Assembly (NCBI GenBank): GCA_036645935.1
Contig: JAVXNE010000006.1
Location: forward strand, 79,440-143,439
Origin: JAUNBN01 sp036645935
GTDB taxonomy: Bacteria; Bacillota; Clostridia; Oscillospirales; Ruminococcaceae
Length of the DNA: 64,000 nucleotides
Direction: 5' to 3'
Shown here one piece after another: positions 1 through 7,824 of the stretch. The position numbers and the translations under genes are program-made. The notes beneath the pieces are model-generated. The model had not been told where the DNA came from, did not search any database, and saw only the letters and a program-made list of their open reading frames with translations. How positions within the stretch are numbered: position 1 is the first letter of the stretch; each line of letters opens with the position of its first letter.

Positions 1-701
1 AGGACGGGGTTGGCAAGTCGACTGCAGCAGTGCTTATTGCGGATGCCCTTGACAGGCTGAGCAAGCGCACGCTTGTTATCGAGCTTGACACAGGACGCCG
101 CAGTCTCGACGTTATTGCCGGAGCGTTTGGAAAGACCGTATACGACATCTTCGACGTGCTTGCCGGCCGCTGCGAGCCGGAAGGTGCTATCGTTCATGCC
201 CCGTCGCCGCGCAAAGAGGTCTATGTTCTCTCTGCTCCCTACAAAAACGAACCTGTTAAGGGAGAGCAATTCGTCAAGCTGTGCACTGTGCTCGGAGAAA
301 AATATGATCACATCATAATCGATACCGCCAACAATACCGGAGCTATCGTCGCTGCGAGTGCAGTCGCCATGAACGCAATTATAGTGGCAACCGCCGATCC
401 TCTCTCCGTTCGCGACGGCAGAATAATGGCCGACCGATTACAGGATCTCTCGGTTCCCTCCCTGCGGTTACTCATAAACCGCGTGGTTACATCCCGCATA
501 AAAGCGGGCGTCGTGCCTCATCTCGATTATTGCATCGACAATATCGGCGCGCGGCTCATCGGCGTAATTCCGGAAGATGACGATATAGCGCTCGCCACCG
601 CGTCCGGCAAGCCGCTTCCTCAAAAAAGCCCCTGCGTGGTGGTTTTTGACAATATCGCCCAGCGCATGAGGGGTCACGAAGTTCCCCTCGCAATGGACTA
701 A
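1..701 (+). CDS. MinD/ParA-type P-loop ATPase, 5' end cut off by the window
   Basis: The reading frame enters from the left edge. The first visible residues form a P-loop, DGVGKST, near base 3-23. It continues with an aspartate-containing strand like the MinD switch region (LVIELDTG), a Walker B-like strand (YDHIIIDT), then VRDGR, LLINRV and LIGVIPEDDDI, each matching the order of motifs in MinD. MinD-family ATPases position the division site by cycling on and off the membrane. Two features are atypical: the residue before GVGKST is Asp where MinD has Gly, and the C-terminus ends without the usual basic amphipathic membrane-targeting helix. The next gene is mgsA, and in many clostridia mgsA follows a mre-min-ftsW cluster, which supports a MinD relation. 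It could be a diverged MinD or another ParA-like protein. Confidence 0.75.
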   Translation, partial: DGVGKSTAAVLIADALDRLSKRTLVIELDTGRRSLDVIAGAFGKTVYDIFDVLAGRCEPEGAIVHAPSPRKEVYVLSAPYKNEPVKGEQFVKLCTVLGEKYDHIIIDTANNTGAIVAASAVAMNAIIVATADPLSVRDGRIMADRLQDLSVPSLRLLINRVVTSRIKAGVVPHLDYCIDNIGARLIGVIPEDDDIALATASGKPLPQKSPCVVVFDNIAQRMRGHEVPLAMD

Positions 702-719
702 CACTCAAGGAGAGTTCTA

Positions 720-1124
720 ATGAATATCGCACTTATCGCACACGATTCCAAAAAAGAGCTGATGGTTCAGTTCTGCATAGCATATTGCGGCGTGCTGTCC
801 CGCCACAATCTCTGTGCTACAGGGACCACCGGAAAGCTCGTCAGCGAGGCCACCGGCCTCAAAATTCAAAAATTCATGTCCGGCGCGCAGGGCGGAGATC
901 AACAGATAAGCGCTCGCATCTCATGCAACGAGATCGATTTGCTGCTGTTTTTCCGCGATCCCATCTCAGCCAAAGCGCACGAACCAAACGAGATGAAACT
1001 GCTCCAACAGTGCGATATGCAGAATGTCCCCGTCGCCACCAACATCGCCACCGCCGAAGTCCTCATACACGGACTTGAGCGCGGCGATCTCGATTGGCGC
1101 AATATTGTCAATCCCAAGCACTGA
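720..1124 (+). CDS. mgsA: methylglyoxal synthase
   Basis: Cytosolic enzyme that converts dihydroxyacetone phosphate to methylglyoxal and phosphate, a bypass relieving sugar-phosphate stress. The 134-residue length is close to the family norm of about 130-150. Family motifs appear in order: ALIAHDSKK at the N-terminus, the phosphate-binding TGTTG, GGDQQISA carrying the catalytic aspartate, FFRDP, a histidine in AHEP where E. coli has PHDPD, and VPVATN. The start is fixed by an AAGGAG site 7 bases upstream of the ATG. It lies 18 bp behind the MinD-like gene and is probably co-transcribed with it. A long-loop terminator-like hairpin follows at 1195-1238. Confidence in the family is high. Confidence 0.93.
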   Translation: MNIALIAHDSKKELMVQFCIAYCGVLSRHNLCATGTTGKLVSEATGLKIQKFMSGAQGGDQQISARISCNEIDLLLFFRDPISAKAHEPNEMKLLQQCDMQNVPVATNIATAEVLIHGLERGDLDWRNIVNPKH

Positions 1125-1143
1125 GCTGAACCCGGATTTATCC

Positions 1144-1253
1144 AGTGGCAAGTCGAATTTTCCAAAAAGGCAACCGCAAATTTCCAAAACATGCAGACCC
1201 CAAGGTGTTCTTATCGGACGCTTTCGGGGTCTTTTTTTGTCCTAATTTAAGCA
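1144..1253 (+). repeat. 110-bp duplicated intergenic segment, copy 1
   Basis: Begins AGTGGCAAG just after mgsA and ends TTTAAGCA. A clearly related copy lies at 1557-1670, sharing the CCAAAACATGCAGACCC block, GTTCTTA, CAGACGCTTTC or GGACGCTTTC, GGTCTTTTT and the terminal TTTAAGCA. This copy carries the intact terminator hairpin, so it is probably the parental one. It has no coding potential that I can support. Confidence 0.85.
1195..1238 (+). terminator. terminator of the mgsA transcript
   Basis: AGACCCC (1195-1201) can pair with GGGGTCT (1226-1232), followed by a run of seven T ending at 1238. The 24-base loop is long for an intrinsic terminator, so efficiency is uncertain. It lies 70 bases after the mgsA stop and inside the duplicated segment. 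Confidence 0.6.
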
Positions 1254-1556
1254 TAAAAATCTTACAAAGCAGCCCTTTGTAACCCTCCGGTTAATTCCCC
1301 CCTCTCCTCCCCGTCAATCGGGCTTATTATGTCACATAAACGCTGTTGTTACGCGGCTTTTGTACAGAGCCTTGGCGGTTTTTGTGGAGTCCTATCAGAA
1401 TAGCGCTCGGCAGATTTGGAGGAAAAGAGGGATTGGCGGAGGCTCTCTGGAGAGCGCAGGGTGCCGCCTTGAAAGACCCCTTGAAAACCAAAAAGAAAAT
1501 GGAAAATGAATATGTTCTTTTGGGGAAATCGGATTGTCTTTCAATAAATTTTATTT
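1254..1556. other. intergenic stretch between the two duplicated segments, no gene seen
   Basis: An open frame of about 70 codons starts at 1346 but has no convincing ribosome site, no recognisable family and unusual composition (Trp- and Arg-rich, then Lys-rich). I see no promoter, RNA gene or strong hairpin. Confidence 0.4.
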
Positions 1557-1670
1557 AGTGGCAAGCACAAATTTTTCAAAAAGACAGACGCAATTTTCCA
1601 AAACATGCAGACCCTAATATGTTCTTACCAGACGCTTTCATGGTCTTTTTCTGCGTTGTTTTTTAAGCAG
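1557..1670 (+). repeat. 110-bp duplicated intergenic segment, copy 2 (diverged)
   Basis: Diverged copy of 1144-1253. The terminator stem is damaged: GACC pairs with GGTC only, because the flanking C/G pairs have changed. The conserved block CCAAAACATGCAGACCC is intact. It sits about 170 bp upstream of the dnaD start. Confidence 0.8.
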
Positions 1671-1778
1671 AATACCCTGAATCGGATTCCTCCTTAAATC
1701 GCGAGAAAATCACATGTTCTGACCTCACTTCTCCACCTGACAAATTGCGCTCTCTTTTTTTCTTTGCTCTTTGCGACG

Positions 1779-1807
1779 TTGACAGCGGAGCACAAACATA
1801 ATAAGAT
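1779..1807 (+). promoter_or_regulatory. promoter of the dnaD-dnaC pair
   Basis: TTGACA at 1779-1784, 17-base spacer, TAAGAT at 1802-1807. Transcription would start near 1814. This lies inside the longest open frame of the downstream gene, which argues for the internal TTG start at 1845. Confidence 0.65.
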
Positions 1808-1844
1808 TAGACTAGTACTCTTAATAAAAAACACGAGGTGGATA

Positions 1845-2753
1845 TTGTTCATCCTTTGCAACAATTCAGAACGAGGTTCGCTCCCTGACGCACTCGTCAA
1901 ACGTTACCGCTCGGCCGACGGGCCCGCGCTAAAAGTGGCGCTTTTTCTTGTATGCGAGGGTGAGTCCAGCTCGGAAAATATATCAGATTCACTCGCGCTG
2001 CCGCTTGAGACGGTTGAACGTGCGCTGATTTTTTGGACGAGCGCTGGTCTCGTGTACGAGCAATGTGACACCGCCTTGCAGAAAGTTACTCACGAACCGA
2101 AAAAGCGCGCGCGACGCACGCTTACCTCTGAGAGAGCAGGCGAACTCGCATTGCGAGATCCGAATGTCTCGGTGCTTATGCAGGAGACCCAGAGTATAAT
2201 CGGACGGACACTCGACAACCTTGAGAGCCGTATTTTGCTTGAGATTTACGAGTGCGACGAGCTTCCTGTTGACGTGATTTTGATGATAACCGCCTATTGT
2301 ATGCCCCGCATTAAAAATAAGCGTTCGCTTTTAGCGGCGGTTGCCCGCACCGCTTCGGACTGGTCAGACGAGGGTGTGTGCAACGCGACGAGTGCCGAAC
2401 AGCGCATCAAATTACTTGAGATGCGCGAACGGCGGGAGATCGAGGTTGCCAAAGCGCTCGGATATGAGCTCGGCTCGTTTAACAAAAGCCAGCGAGCTGC
2501 GATAGCACGTTGGTATGAGGAACTTGGATTTGACGCGTCCTTTGCCCGCGAAGCGCACGAACGCACGGGCAACGACTCGATAGCCTACATAAACACAATT
2601 CTCAAAAGCTGGCACAAAAAAGGTTACCGAACAATAAAAGACACCTATTCTGAGGTCTCCAACGCGCCGACAAAGAGTTCGCGAGCGAACACTGGCGGTG
2701 ATTCACTGCTGAAAACAGCAGTACTTGGCAGAAACAACGGGGGCGAACACTGA
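1845..2753 (+). CDS. DnaD-domain replication protein
   Basis: Primosome-type protein of Firmicutes that, with a DnaC/DnaI-like ATPase, helps load the replicative helicase. The first 80 residues look like the winged-helix part of DnaD proteins: a segment ending in LPDALVKRYRSADGPALKVALFL, then an alternation of helices ending ALIFWTSAGLVY. The C-terminal half carries the DnaD-like helical domain, with the loop FNKSQRAAIARWYEELGFD and a second small domain ending SIAYINTILKSWHKKG, a hallmark of the family. I chose the TTG at 1845 because GAGG lies 6 bases upstream and the predicted promoter is at 1779-1807; the frame stays open back to 1764 but that would precede the promoter. It overlaps the next ATG by one base. 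Confidence 0.85.
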   Translation: MFILCNNSERGSLPDALVKRYRSADGPALKVALFLVCEGESSSENISDSLALPLETVERALIFWTSAGLVYEQCDTALQKVTHEPKKRARRTLTSERAGELALRDPNVSVLMQETQSIIGRTLDNLESRILLEIYECDELPVDVILMITAYCMPRIKNKRSLLAAVARTASDWSDEGVCNATSAEQRIKLLEMRERREIEVAKALGYELGSFNKSQRAAIARWYEELGFDASFAREAHERTGNDSIAYINTILKSWHKKGYRTIKDTYSEVSNAPTKSSRANTGGDSLLKTAVLGRNNGGEH

Positions 2754-3736
2754 TGGCATATAGCGAACAAGCGCGAATGCAGGCGTCCGACATACTGCAG
2801 GAACGTCGACGAAAATTTGCCGAGCGCACTGAACGCCGACGTGCCGAGCTGTTCGCGAGCATCCCGGGACTTCGCGAACGGGAAACTCAGATAAACGAAT
2901 TCGGCATCGCGTCTCTTCGGCTGTCCCTCTCTGGGTCGTCGACGGATAACGACAATCTGAATCTCAAAATCAGTGACCTGCGGGAATCGCAGCGCGAGCT
3001 GCTGCGCGAGTGCGGGGTGGACGAAAACGCCCTTGATCCGTCATTTTTCTGTGTTAAATGCTGCGACAGCGGAGTTGATTCAGACGGCAACCTGTGTGAA
3101 TGCGTAAAAGCACTGCTTTGCCGCGCGTCTCTCGATGAGATAAACCGTGTGTCCCCGCTTGAGCTCTCGAGCTTTGAGACATTTTCTCTCGATTATTATG
3201 CAGAGGCCTTCGATCCGGAATACGGCGTCAGTCCCCGCGACAATGCAAAGCGCAATCTCAACGCGTGCGTTGCGTTCGCAAGAGCTTTTCCAAGGGTCTC
3301 GAAAAATCTTCTTATGCTCGGAGATGCGGGGCTCGGCAAAACTCATCTTGCTCTCAGCATCGCAAATGAAGTGCTTCACCACGGATTCGACGTCGTATAT
3401 TGCAGTTCGGCCAGCGTACTCAAGCAGATCGAAGCGGAGCATTTCGAGCGCGGCCGCGCAAACTCGACGCTTGACAGTCTCAAGCGGTGTGAACTGCTCG
3501 TTCTCGACGACCTCGGCGCAGAGTTCAATGGGCCGTTTGTAGTGTCCGCGCTATACGATCTCATCAACACGAGGCTCATCGAAAAGCGCCCAACCGTCTA
3601 CACCACAAATCTGCTCGACTCCTCCTCTCTCACCCGCCGTTACGGTGAAAAGATCTGTTCCAGGCTTGTCGGATGCTGCACGGTATTGCCTTTCTTCGGA
3701 GACGATATTCGCATTATAAAAAACAATCGCGAATGA
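2753..3736 (+). CDS. DnaC/DnaI-type AAA+ helicase-loader ATPase
   Basis: The N-terminal 100 residues are charged and predicted helical, followed by a cysteine cluster (FFCVKCCDSG...LCEC) typical of the zinc site in DnaI-like loaders. The AAA+ core has Walker A GDAGLGKTH, Walker B LLVLDDLG and the sensor-1 strand PTVYTTNL, ending with a basic helix around SRLVGCC. The protein binds the replicative helicase and opens or loads it at the origin or at restarted forks. The start overlaps the stop of the DnaD-like gene (TGATG), indicating translational coupling. The two are the usual Firmicute pair. Length 327 residues is normal. No nearby origin or dnaB helicase gene is visible. Confidence 0.88.
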   Translation: MAYSEQARMQASDILQERRRKFAERTERRRAELFASIPGLRERETQINEFGIASLRLSLSGSSTDNDNLNLKISDLRESQRELLRECGVDENALDPSFFCVKCCDSGVDSDGNLCECVKALLCRASLDEINRVSPLELSSFETFSLDYYAEAFDPEYGVSPRDNAKRNLNACVAFARAFPRVSKNLLMLGDAGLGKTHLALSIANEVLHHGFDVVYCSSASVLKQIEAEHFERGRANSTLDSLKRCELLVLDDLGAEFNGPFVVSALYDLINTRLIEKRPTVYTTNLLDSSSLTRRYGEKICSRLVGCCTVLPFFGDDIRIIKNNRE

Positions 3737-4080
3737 CTTTTTGCACAGTTGCACACCCGCCCTTTGCAGCCTCGGCTGCTCCTCTCGCTATGACAGCGCG
3801 GCTCAGATTTTTATCTTCACCTGCGCCATCGTATCACGCTGTGTCCTCTGCTTAAAAGCCACGCACAGCAAACACCTCCTAGCTGACATCTGGGAAATCA
3901 AAAAACACGGCCGTTATTTGAGGCCGCGATTGCGTTTTCCGACTCTTTTCGTGCAGGGCTTTGTGTTGTTTTCCAAAAGACTTGCACTTTTTTGAAATGC
4001 TACCGGTCAATGTACTAAATACAGCGGACAATCAAAGCGCACCGGAGACACTTTCTTTATGGGTTTTCCGGTTCTCCGGG
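3737..4080. other. intergenic stretch before the 24-bp repeats
   Basis: No gene that I can support. It contains one minus-strand hairpin (3900-3926) and otherwise unstructured sequence. The open frame crossing 3961-4671 on the plus strand exists because the 24-bp repeats are a multiple of three and keep all frames open. Confidence 0.4.
3900..3926 (-). terminator. possible minus-strand terminator
   Basis: Read on the minus strand, CGGCC (3926-3922) and GGCCG (3912-3908) form a short stem with a 9-base loop, followed by TGTTTTTT. It would stop transcription coming from the gene at 4517-5782 that had passed the stronger hairpin at 4410-4489. The stem is short. Confidence 0.4.
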
Positions 4081-4272
4081 CTTGCGAACCTGCACGTTTG
4101 CAGGCTTGCGAACCTGCACGTTTGCAGGCTTGCGAACCTGCACGTTTGCAGGCTTGCGAACCTGCACGTTTACTGGCTTGCGAACCTGCACGTTTACTGG
4201 CTTGCGAACCTGCACGTTTACTGGCTTGCGGACCTGCACGTTTGCGGACTTGCGAACCTGCACGTTTGCGGA
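4081..4272. repeat. tandem repeat: eight 24-bp hairpin-forming units
   Basis: Units start at 4081, 4105, 4129, 4153, 4177, 4201, 4225 and 4249. All begin CTTGCGAACCTGCACGTTT (unit 7 has GCGGACC). Units 1-3 end GCAGG, units 4-6 end ACTGG and units 7-8 end GCGGA, so the array is made of three blocks. In the first block CCTGCA and TGCAGG pair across CGTT and can also pair across CTTGCGAA, giving alternative hairpins. Later blocks have lost one arm. Because 24 is divisible by three, several frames on both strands read through as octapeptide repeats; I see no evidence that any is translated. Confidence 0.95.
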
Positions 4273-4409
4273 CTTTATGGACTTCGAGTGTGCCTCTCGC
4301 AGTTAAAAGATAATTTTACTCGCAAACGATATCGTTCTGTAAATATTGATTGGCGCGACCGTTCGACGCGATGTCCGCATATGTGTTTTATTCAATTTGA
4401 AAAAAGATT

Positions 4410-4489
4410 CAGGGGCAGTCCTCTTCGGCTCGCTTTTCAGGAAAAGTTTCCCGATTTGCGTGTCGATGCGGATTCTGCCCCTGTTTTTT
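4410..4489. terminator. bidirectional terminator-like element between convergent genes
   Basis: CAGGGGCAG (4410-4418) and CTGCCCCTG (4475-4483) form a perfect 9-bp stem, followed on the plus strand by TTTTTT (4484-4489). On the minus strand the stem is followed by AATCTTTTTTC. The 56-base interior holds a smaller hairpin (CTTTTCAGGAAAAG). It sits just after the end of the minus-strand gene at 4517, between it and the plus-strand dnaC-type gene. Confidence 0.65.
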
Positions 4490-4516
4490 ATTGTTTGCAA
4501 TCAATCGAATGTGGTT

Positions 4517-5782
4517 TTATTTTTCCTCTGCCTTGCGGCTTTGAACCGCATCGGCCGCGCGCAGATAGGCGAGACGTGAAGCGGCGAGGCTTATTCCACC
4601 CTGGCAGTATACCGTGTACGGAGCCCGCAGCGGTGCATCGCACGACAGTTCAATGGACGATCCGCCTGTAAACGCGCCGGCGGCCATGATAACTTTGTCA
4701 TCATAACCCGGCATTTCCCACGCCTCCGGCCGAGCAAAGCTATCGACGGGAGACGTGCGCTGTATCGCGCCACATGCGGCCTCAAGCGCACTCGCGCTTC
4801 CGAGAGTGATTGCCGTGACGATGTCCCCACGCATTTCACGCGGCGAGGGTGAGACGGCATATCCCAGCTCCGCAAAAAGCTCGGAAGCATAGTGGGAACT
4901 TTTGAGCGCCTCGGCTGTTATGCCGGGCGCAAGGTATAGCCCGAGATACAGTTCACGCAATCCCGCGGGATTGCAGCCTATCTCCCTGCCCGTTCCCGGG
5001 GCTGTCAGCCTGTATGAGCAGAGTTCGACAAGCTCCGCCTTACCCGCGATATATCCGCCCGTTTGCGCGACGGCGCCGCCGGCATTTTTGATGAGCGAGC
5101 CGACGATCAGTTCGGCGCCGCATTCGGTCGGCTCCCGCATCTCGACGAATTCGCCATAGCAATTGTCGACAAGAACAATCGCCTTAGGATTTGATTTTTT
5201 CACCGCGAGCGTTATCTGCTCTATGTCCGCACAGGACAGCGCACGTCTCGCGGAGTATCCCCGCGAGCGCTGTACGAGCACAACACGCGCATTTTTTGCT
5301 TTTTCCGATATTGCATGCAGATCGGGCCCGCCGTTCAATAACTCTGCCTGTGTGTATTTCACTCCGAACTCGGCGAGCGAACCACTGTTTTCCCCGCCTA
5401 TTCCGATGACGCCGAGCATAGTGTCATATGGTGCTCCCATCGCACAGAGCAGCGTATCGTTCGGGCGCAGCAACCCAAACAGCGCGACAGTGAGCGCGTG
5501 CGTTCCGCTCATGAACTGCGCGCGGCAAAGCGCATCCTGCGCGCCTGACAGCGAGGCGAAAACCTCATCGAGTTTATCGCGCCCAGCGTCGCCATATCCA
5601 TATCCCGTAGAACCCGCAAAATGCTGTGCGCCAACGCGATTGTCGCAGAACGCCTTGAGGGTTTTGAGCTGGTTGTATTCCTTAACTCGGTCAATGTCGG
5701 CAAACGTCTCGGCGCAGCGCGACATAATTTTCCGATCGAGCGCTACAAGCTCATGTGACAGACCAAAAATCTCATCAAACAT
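4517..5782 (-). CDS. YnbB-type PLP-dependent enzyme (methionine gamma-lyase family, 'aluminium resistance' family)
   Basis: A fold-type I PLP enzyme of the family named from Bacillus YnbB; substrates are not established. Recognisable features are the N-terminal helix with FADIDRVKEYNQLKTL, the glycine-rich STGYGYGDAGRD, AQFMSGTHALTVALFG lining the cofactor pocket, the VLVDNCYGEF strand with an aspartate expected to contact the PLP ring, and GSLIKNAGG with the likely Schiff-base lysine. Length 421 residues matches the family. The start overlaps the upstream peptidase stop by 8 bases, so it is the last gene of the murD operon. In Bacillus ynbB lies near glnR; association with murD and M42 peptidases is less familiar. 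Confidence 0.85.
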   Translation of the reverse strand: MFDEIFGLSHELVALDRKIMSRCAETFADIDRVKEYNQLKTLKAFCDNRVGAQHFAGSTGYGYGDAGRDKLDEVFASLSGAQDALCRAQFMSGTHALTVALFGLLRPNDTLLCAMGAPYDTMLGVIGIGGENSGSLAEFGVKYTQAELLNGGPDLHAISEKAKNARVVLVQRSRGYSARRALSCADIEQITLAVKKSNPKAIVLVDNCYGEFVEMREPTECGAELIVGSLIKNAGGAVAQTGGYIAGKAELVELCSYRLTAPGTGREIGCNPAGLRELYLGLYLAPGITAEALKSSHYASELFAELGYAVSPSPREMRGDIVTAITLGSASALEAACGAIQRTSPVDSFARPEAWEMPGYDDKVIMAAGAFTGGSSIELSCDAPLRAPYTVYCQGGISLAASRLAYLRAADAVQSRKAEEK

Positions 5783-6794
5783 CGGAGAGATGTCCCAGCA
5801 TCAGTTTGGCCAGTTCAAAGGCGTTTCTCGTGTCCGAGAGCGAGACGCTGCTTGCCGATGTGTGAATGTTTCTTCCCGCAATTGAAATACCCACGACGCG
5901 CGCGCCCGCCGCAGCACAGTGAATTGCGCCGGCGTCAGTTCCTCCTGAAACTCGGGTCTTGGTCTGCCTTGGGATGTTGTTGTCGTCGGCAAGTCTGCAT
6001 GCCGCTTCATAGAGTTTTTCGTCGTAAATCGTCGCGCGGTCCATAAAGCTGATTATCGGCCCCGCGCCCTGCAGCGCAATTCGCGCAGCACCTTCAAAGC
6101 CCGCGTTGTCGGCACCGCCGCCCACGTCGAGTACGATAGCCGTTCCCGGGCGCACCGAAAACGCGGCGGTCTTTGCGCCTCTTAGCCCCAATTCCTCCTG
6201 AACTGTGAACGCAAATGTCACATCGCACGGCAGATTCTCCCGCAGCAGCTCGAGCATAATGGCGCAGCCGAGTCGGTCGTCTATCGCCTTGCCTATTATG
6301 TTGTCGTCGCCGAAGCGGGCGAGCTTCGTGTCAAACAGAACGGCGTCTCCCCGCCGCACATACTTCTCCGCCTGCTCTTTCGACGACGCTCCGATATCGA
6401 GATACATGTCATCGAGTTTTGGAATCTCATCTAGATTGTCGTGCCGCAAATGTAGCGGGGCGCCGCCGAGTATTCCAGCAAGACCAGAGCGCGGCAAGAT
6501 GAGAGAGCGTCCCGACAGCGTGTGTCCGTAAGTTCCGCCAACCGACACGAGCGAGAGCAGCCCGTCATCATCGATGTCGCTCACCATGAATCCAACCTCG
6601 TCGGTGTGCGCCGCCACCATCACCGGCCGTGAAGGTGTCTTTGCGCCCCGCTTGCGCACAATCAAATTTCCCAGCGCGTCGCGCTCGATTTCGCGAGTAT
6701 ACTCCCTGGCAATTCTTTCAATCTCATCGGTCACCGCGCGCTCGCGTCCCGATATTCCGGGCAGATCACACAGTTTTTTTATAAGCTCATACAT
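5775..6794 (-). CDS. M42-family metallopeptidase (glutamyl aminopeptidase / endoglucanase-like)
   Basis: Dinuclear zinc or cobalt aminopeptidase, cytosolic, usually forming a 12-subunit cage that trims peptides. Ligand and catalytic motifs appear in order: AHTDEVG (first histidine and catalytic Asp), GKAIDDRLGC (bridging Asp), TVQEELGLRGA (catalytic and ligand glutamates), VLDVGGG and IHTSAS (last histidine). Length 339 is standard. A GGGAGG site precedes the ATG by about 9 bases. The start overlaps the preceding gene, a second M42 protein, by 8 bases. The two paralogues resemble one another only moderately, so they may act as a mixed or complementary pair with different N-terminal residue preferences. 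Confidence 0.93.
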   Translation of the reverse strand: MYELIKKLCDLPGISGRERAVTDEIERIAREYTREIERDALGNLIVRKRGAKTPSRPVMVAAHTDEVGFMVSDIDDDGLLSLVSVGGTYGHTLSGRSLILPRSGLAGILGGAPLHLRHDNLDEIPKLDDMYLDIGASSKEQAEKYVRRGDAVLFDTKLARFGDDNIIGKAIDDRLGCAIMLELLRENLPCDVTFAFTVQEELGLRGAKTAAFSVRPGTAIVLDVGGGADNAGFEGAARIALQGAGPIISFMDRATIYDEKLYEAACRLADDNNIPRQTKTRVSGGTDAGAIHCAAAGARVVGISIAGRNIHTSASSVSLSDTRNAFELAKLMLGHLSDV

Positions 6795-7824
6795 CGGTGT
6801 TTACCTCCCTTGCAAAGCGCGCGAGCAGCTTCGCTGTATTTTCTATATCAGCAAGATCGGCCGTCTCACTCGGGTGGTGCATAAATCGCACCGGTATTGA
6901 GAGCAGCGCGGTTCTCATTCCGCTCGCGACAACGGTGAGATCGTCCGCGTCTGTTCCCGTGGCGCGAGCGGGAAGCACCAATTCCTGATAGGGTATTCCC
7001 CCACTCTTTGCAGCGGATATGAGCGCGTCGGTCAAGCGCTCGTCGAGCACCGATGAACTGTCAATTTCAGGGCCTTTGCCCATAATCACGCCGTCCTTTG
7101 CCTTTACGTCTGGAGATATCGCAAATCCGACGTCGACCGCAACCGCCATATCCGCGCGCGAGTCAAACGCCCCCGTCTTTGCTCCCTGCCCTCCGGTCTC
7201 CTCGCGAGATGAAAACAAAAGCTTCACGCCGTTGTCGGTCGCCTGCTCCTTCACCTCAAACGCCGCGAGCACGAGCGCCGCGCAGCCAGCGCGGTCGTCA
7301 AGTCCCGGTGCAGAAACGCGGCCGTCCAACAATTTCAGCGCCTCTGCCTTGATATAACACGCCATGCCGGGCTTTATTACCGACTTTGCGTCGGAAAGCC
7401 CAGTATCGACAAACAGCTCGTCTATCTCGGGCAACTTGTATTCCGACGCGGGCGCGCTGTTGTGCGGCTTCGCGGGATACGGAAACGGCGCCCCGACAGC
7501 CCCTGTGATCATTCCGTCCTTTGCTGCTATCTCAATTTGCGTACCCATAATACAGTTTCGGTCGATTCCCCCGGATTTCACCACGCGCACAAACCCGTCA
7601 TCCCCAACCTCGCCCACCATCAGCCCAATGCGGTCTAAGTGCGCCTCAAAAAGCAGCGAAATACCTCCTTTACGTGGCTCACATACTGTGACGAGCAGGT
7701 TTCCGAGCGCGTCCGTCTCACATTTAAAATCTGAAAGCAGTTCTTTAAGCTTGTCCCTCACAGGCGCTTCCCTGCCCGGAATTCCGCCGCACTCACACAG
7801 TGTTTTTATCAGCTCGAACGTCAT
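6787..7824 (-). CDS. M42-family metallopeptidase, second paralogue
   Basis: Same family as its downstream neighbour but more diverged. The motifs are EAHLDRIGLMV (His-x-Asp with Leu in place of Thr), APGLDDRAGC, SSREETGGQGA, VAVDVGF and MHHPSE at the last metal ligand. All five ligand positions are therefore present, which argues that it is active. Length 345. The start shares ATGA with the stop of murD, and the site GGTAGGTGA lies about 7 bases upstream. Its different surroundings of the catalytic glutamate (REETGG rather than QEELGL) suggest a different substrate range. Peptide recycling next to murD could feed D-Glu or other amino acids into wall synthesis, but this is speculation from position only. 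Confidence 0.92.
   Translation of the reverse strand: MTFELIKTLCECGGIPGREAPVRDKLKELLSDFKCETDALGNLLVTVCEPRKGGISLLFEAHLDRIGLMVGEVGDDGFVRVVKSGGIDRNCIMGTQIEIAAKDGMITGAVGAPFPYPAKPHNSAPASEYKLPEIDELFVDTGLSDAKSVIKPGMACYIKAEALKLLDGRVSAPGLDDRAGCAALVLAAFEVKEQATDNGVKLLFSSREETGGQGAKTGAFDSRADMAVAVDVGFAISPDVKAKDGVIMGKGPEIDSSSVLDERLTDALISAAKSGGIPYQELVLPARATGTDADDLTVVASGMRTALLSIPVRFMHHPSETADLADIENTAKLLARFAREVNTDV

Noticed and set aside
1346..1558. 70-codon frame between the duplicated segments
   Set aside because: No ribosome site, odd composition, and the end runs into copy 2 of the repeat.
4081..4272. CRISPR array
   Set aside because: The units are contiguous without unique spacers, and there are no cas genes.
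4057..4313. Repeat-rich open frames across the 24-bp array on both strands
   Set aside because: Every frame stays open because 24 is a multiple of three; none has a ribosome site and several are equally open, so they are by-products of the repeat.
4410..4489. T-box or other riboswitch between the convergent genes
   Set aside because: It lies at the 3' ends of both neighbours, and no conserved block is recognised; a bidirectional terminator explains it.
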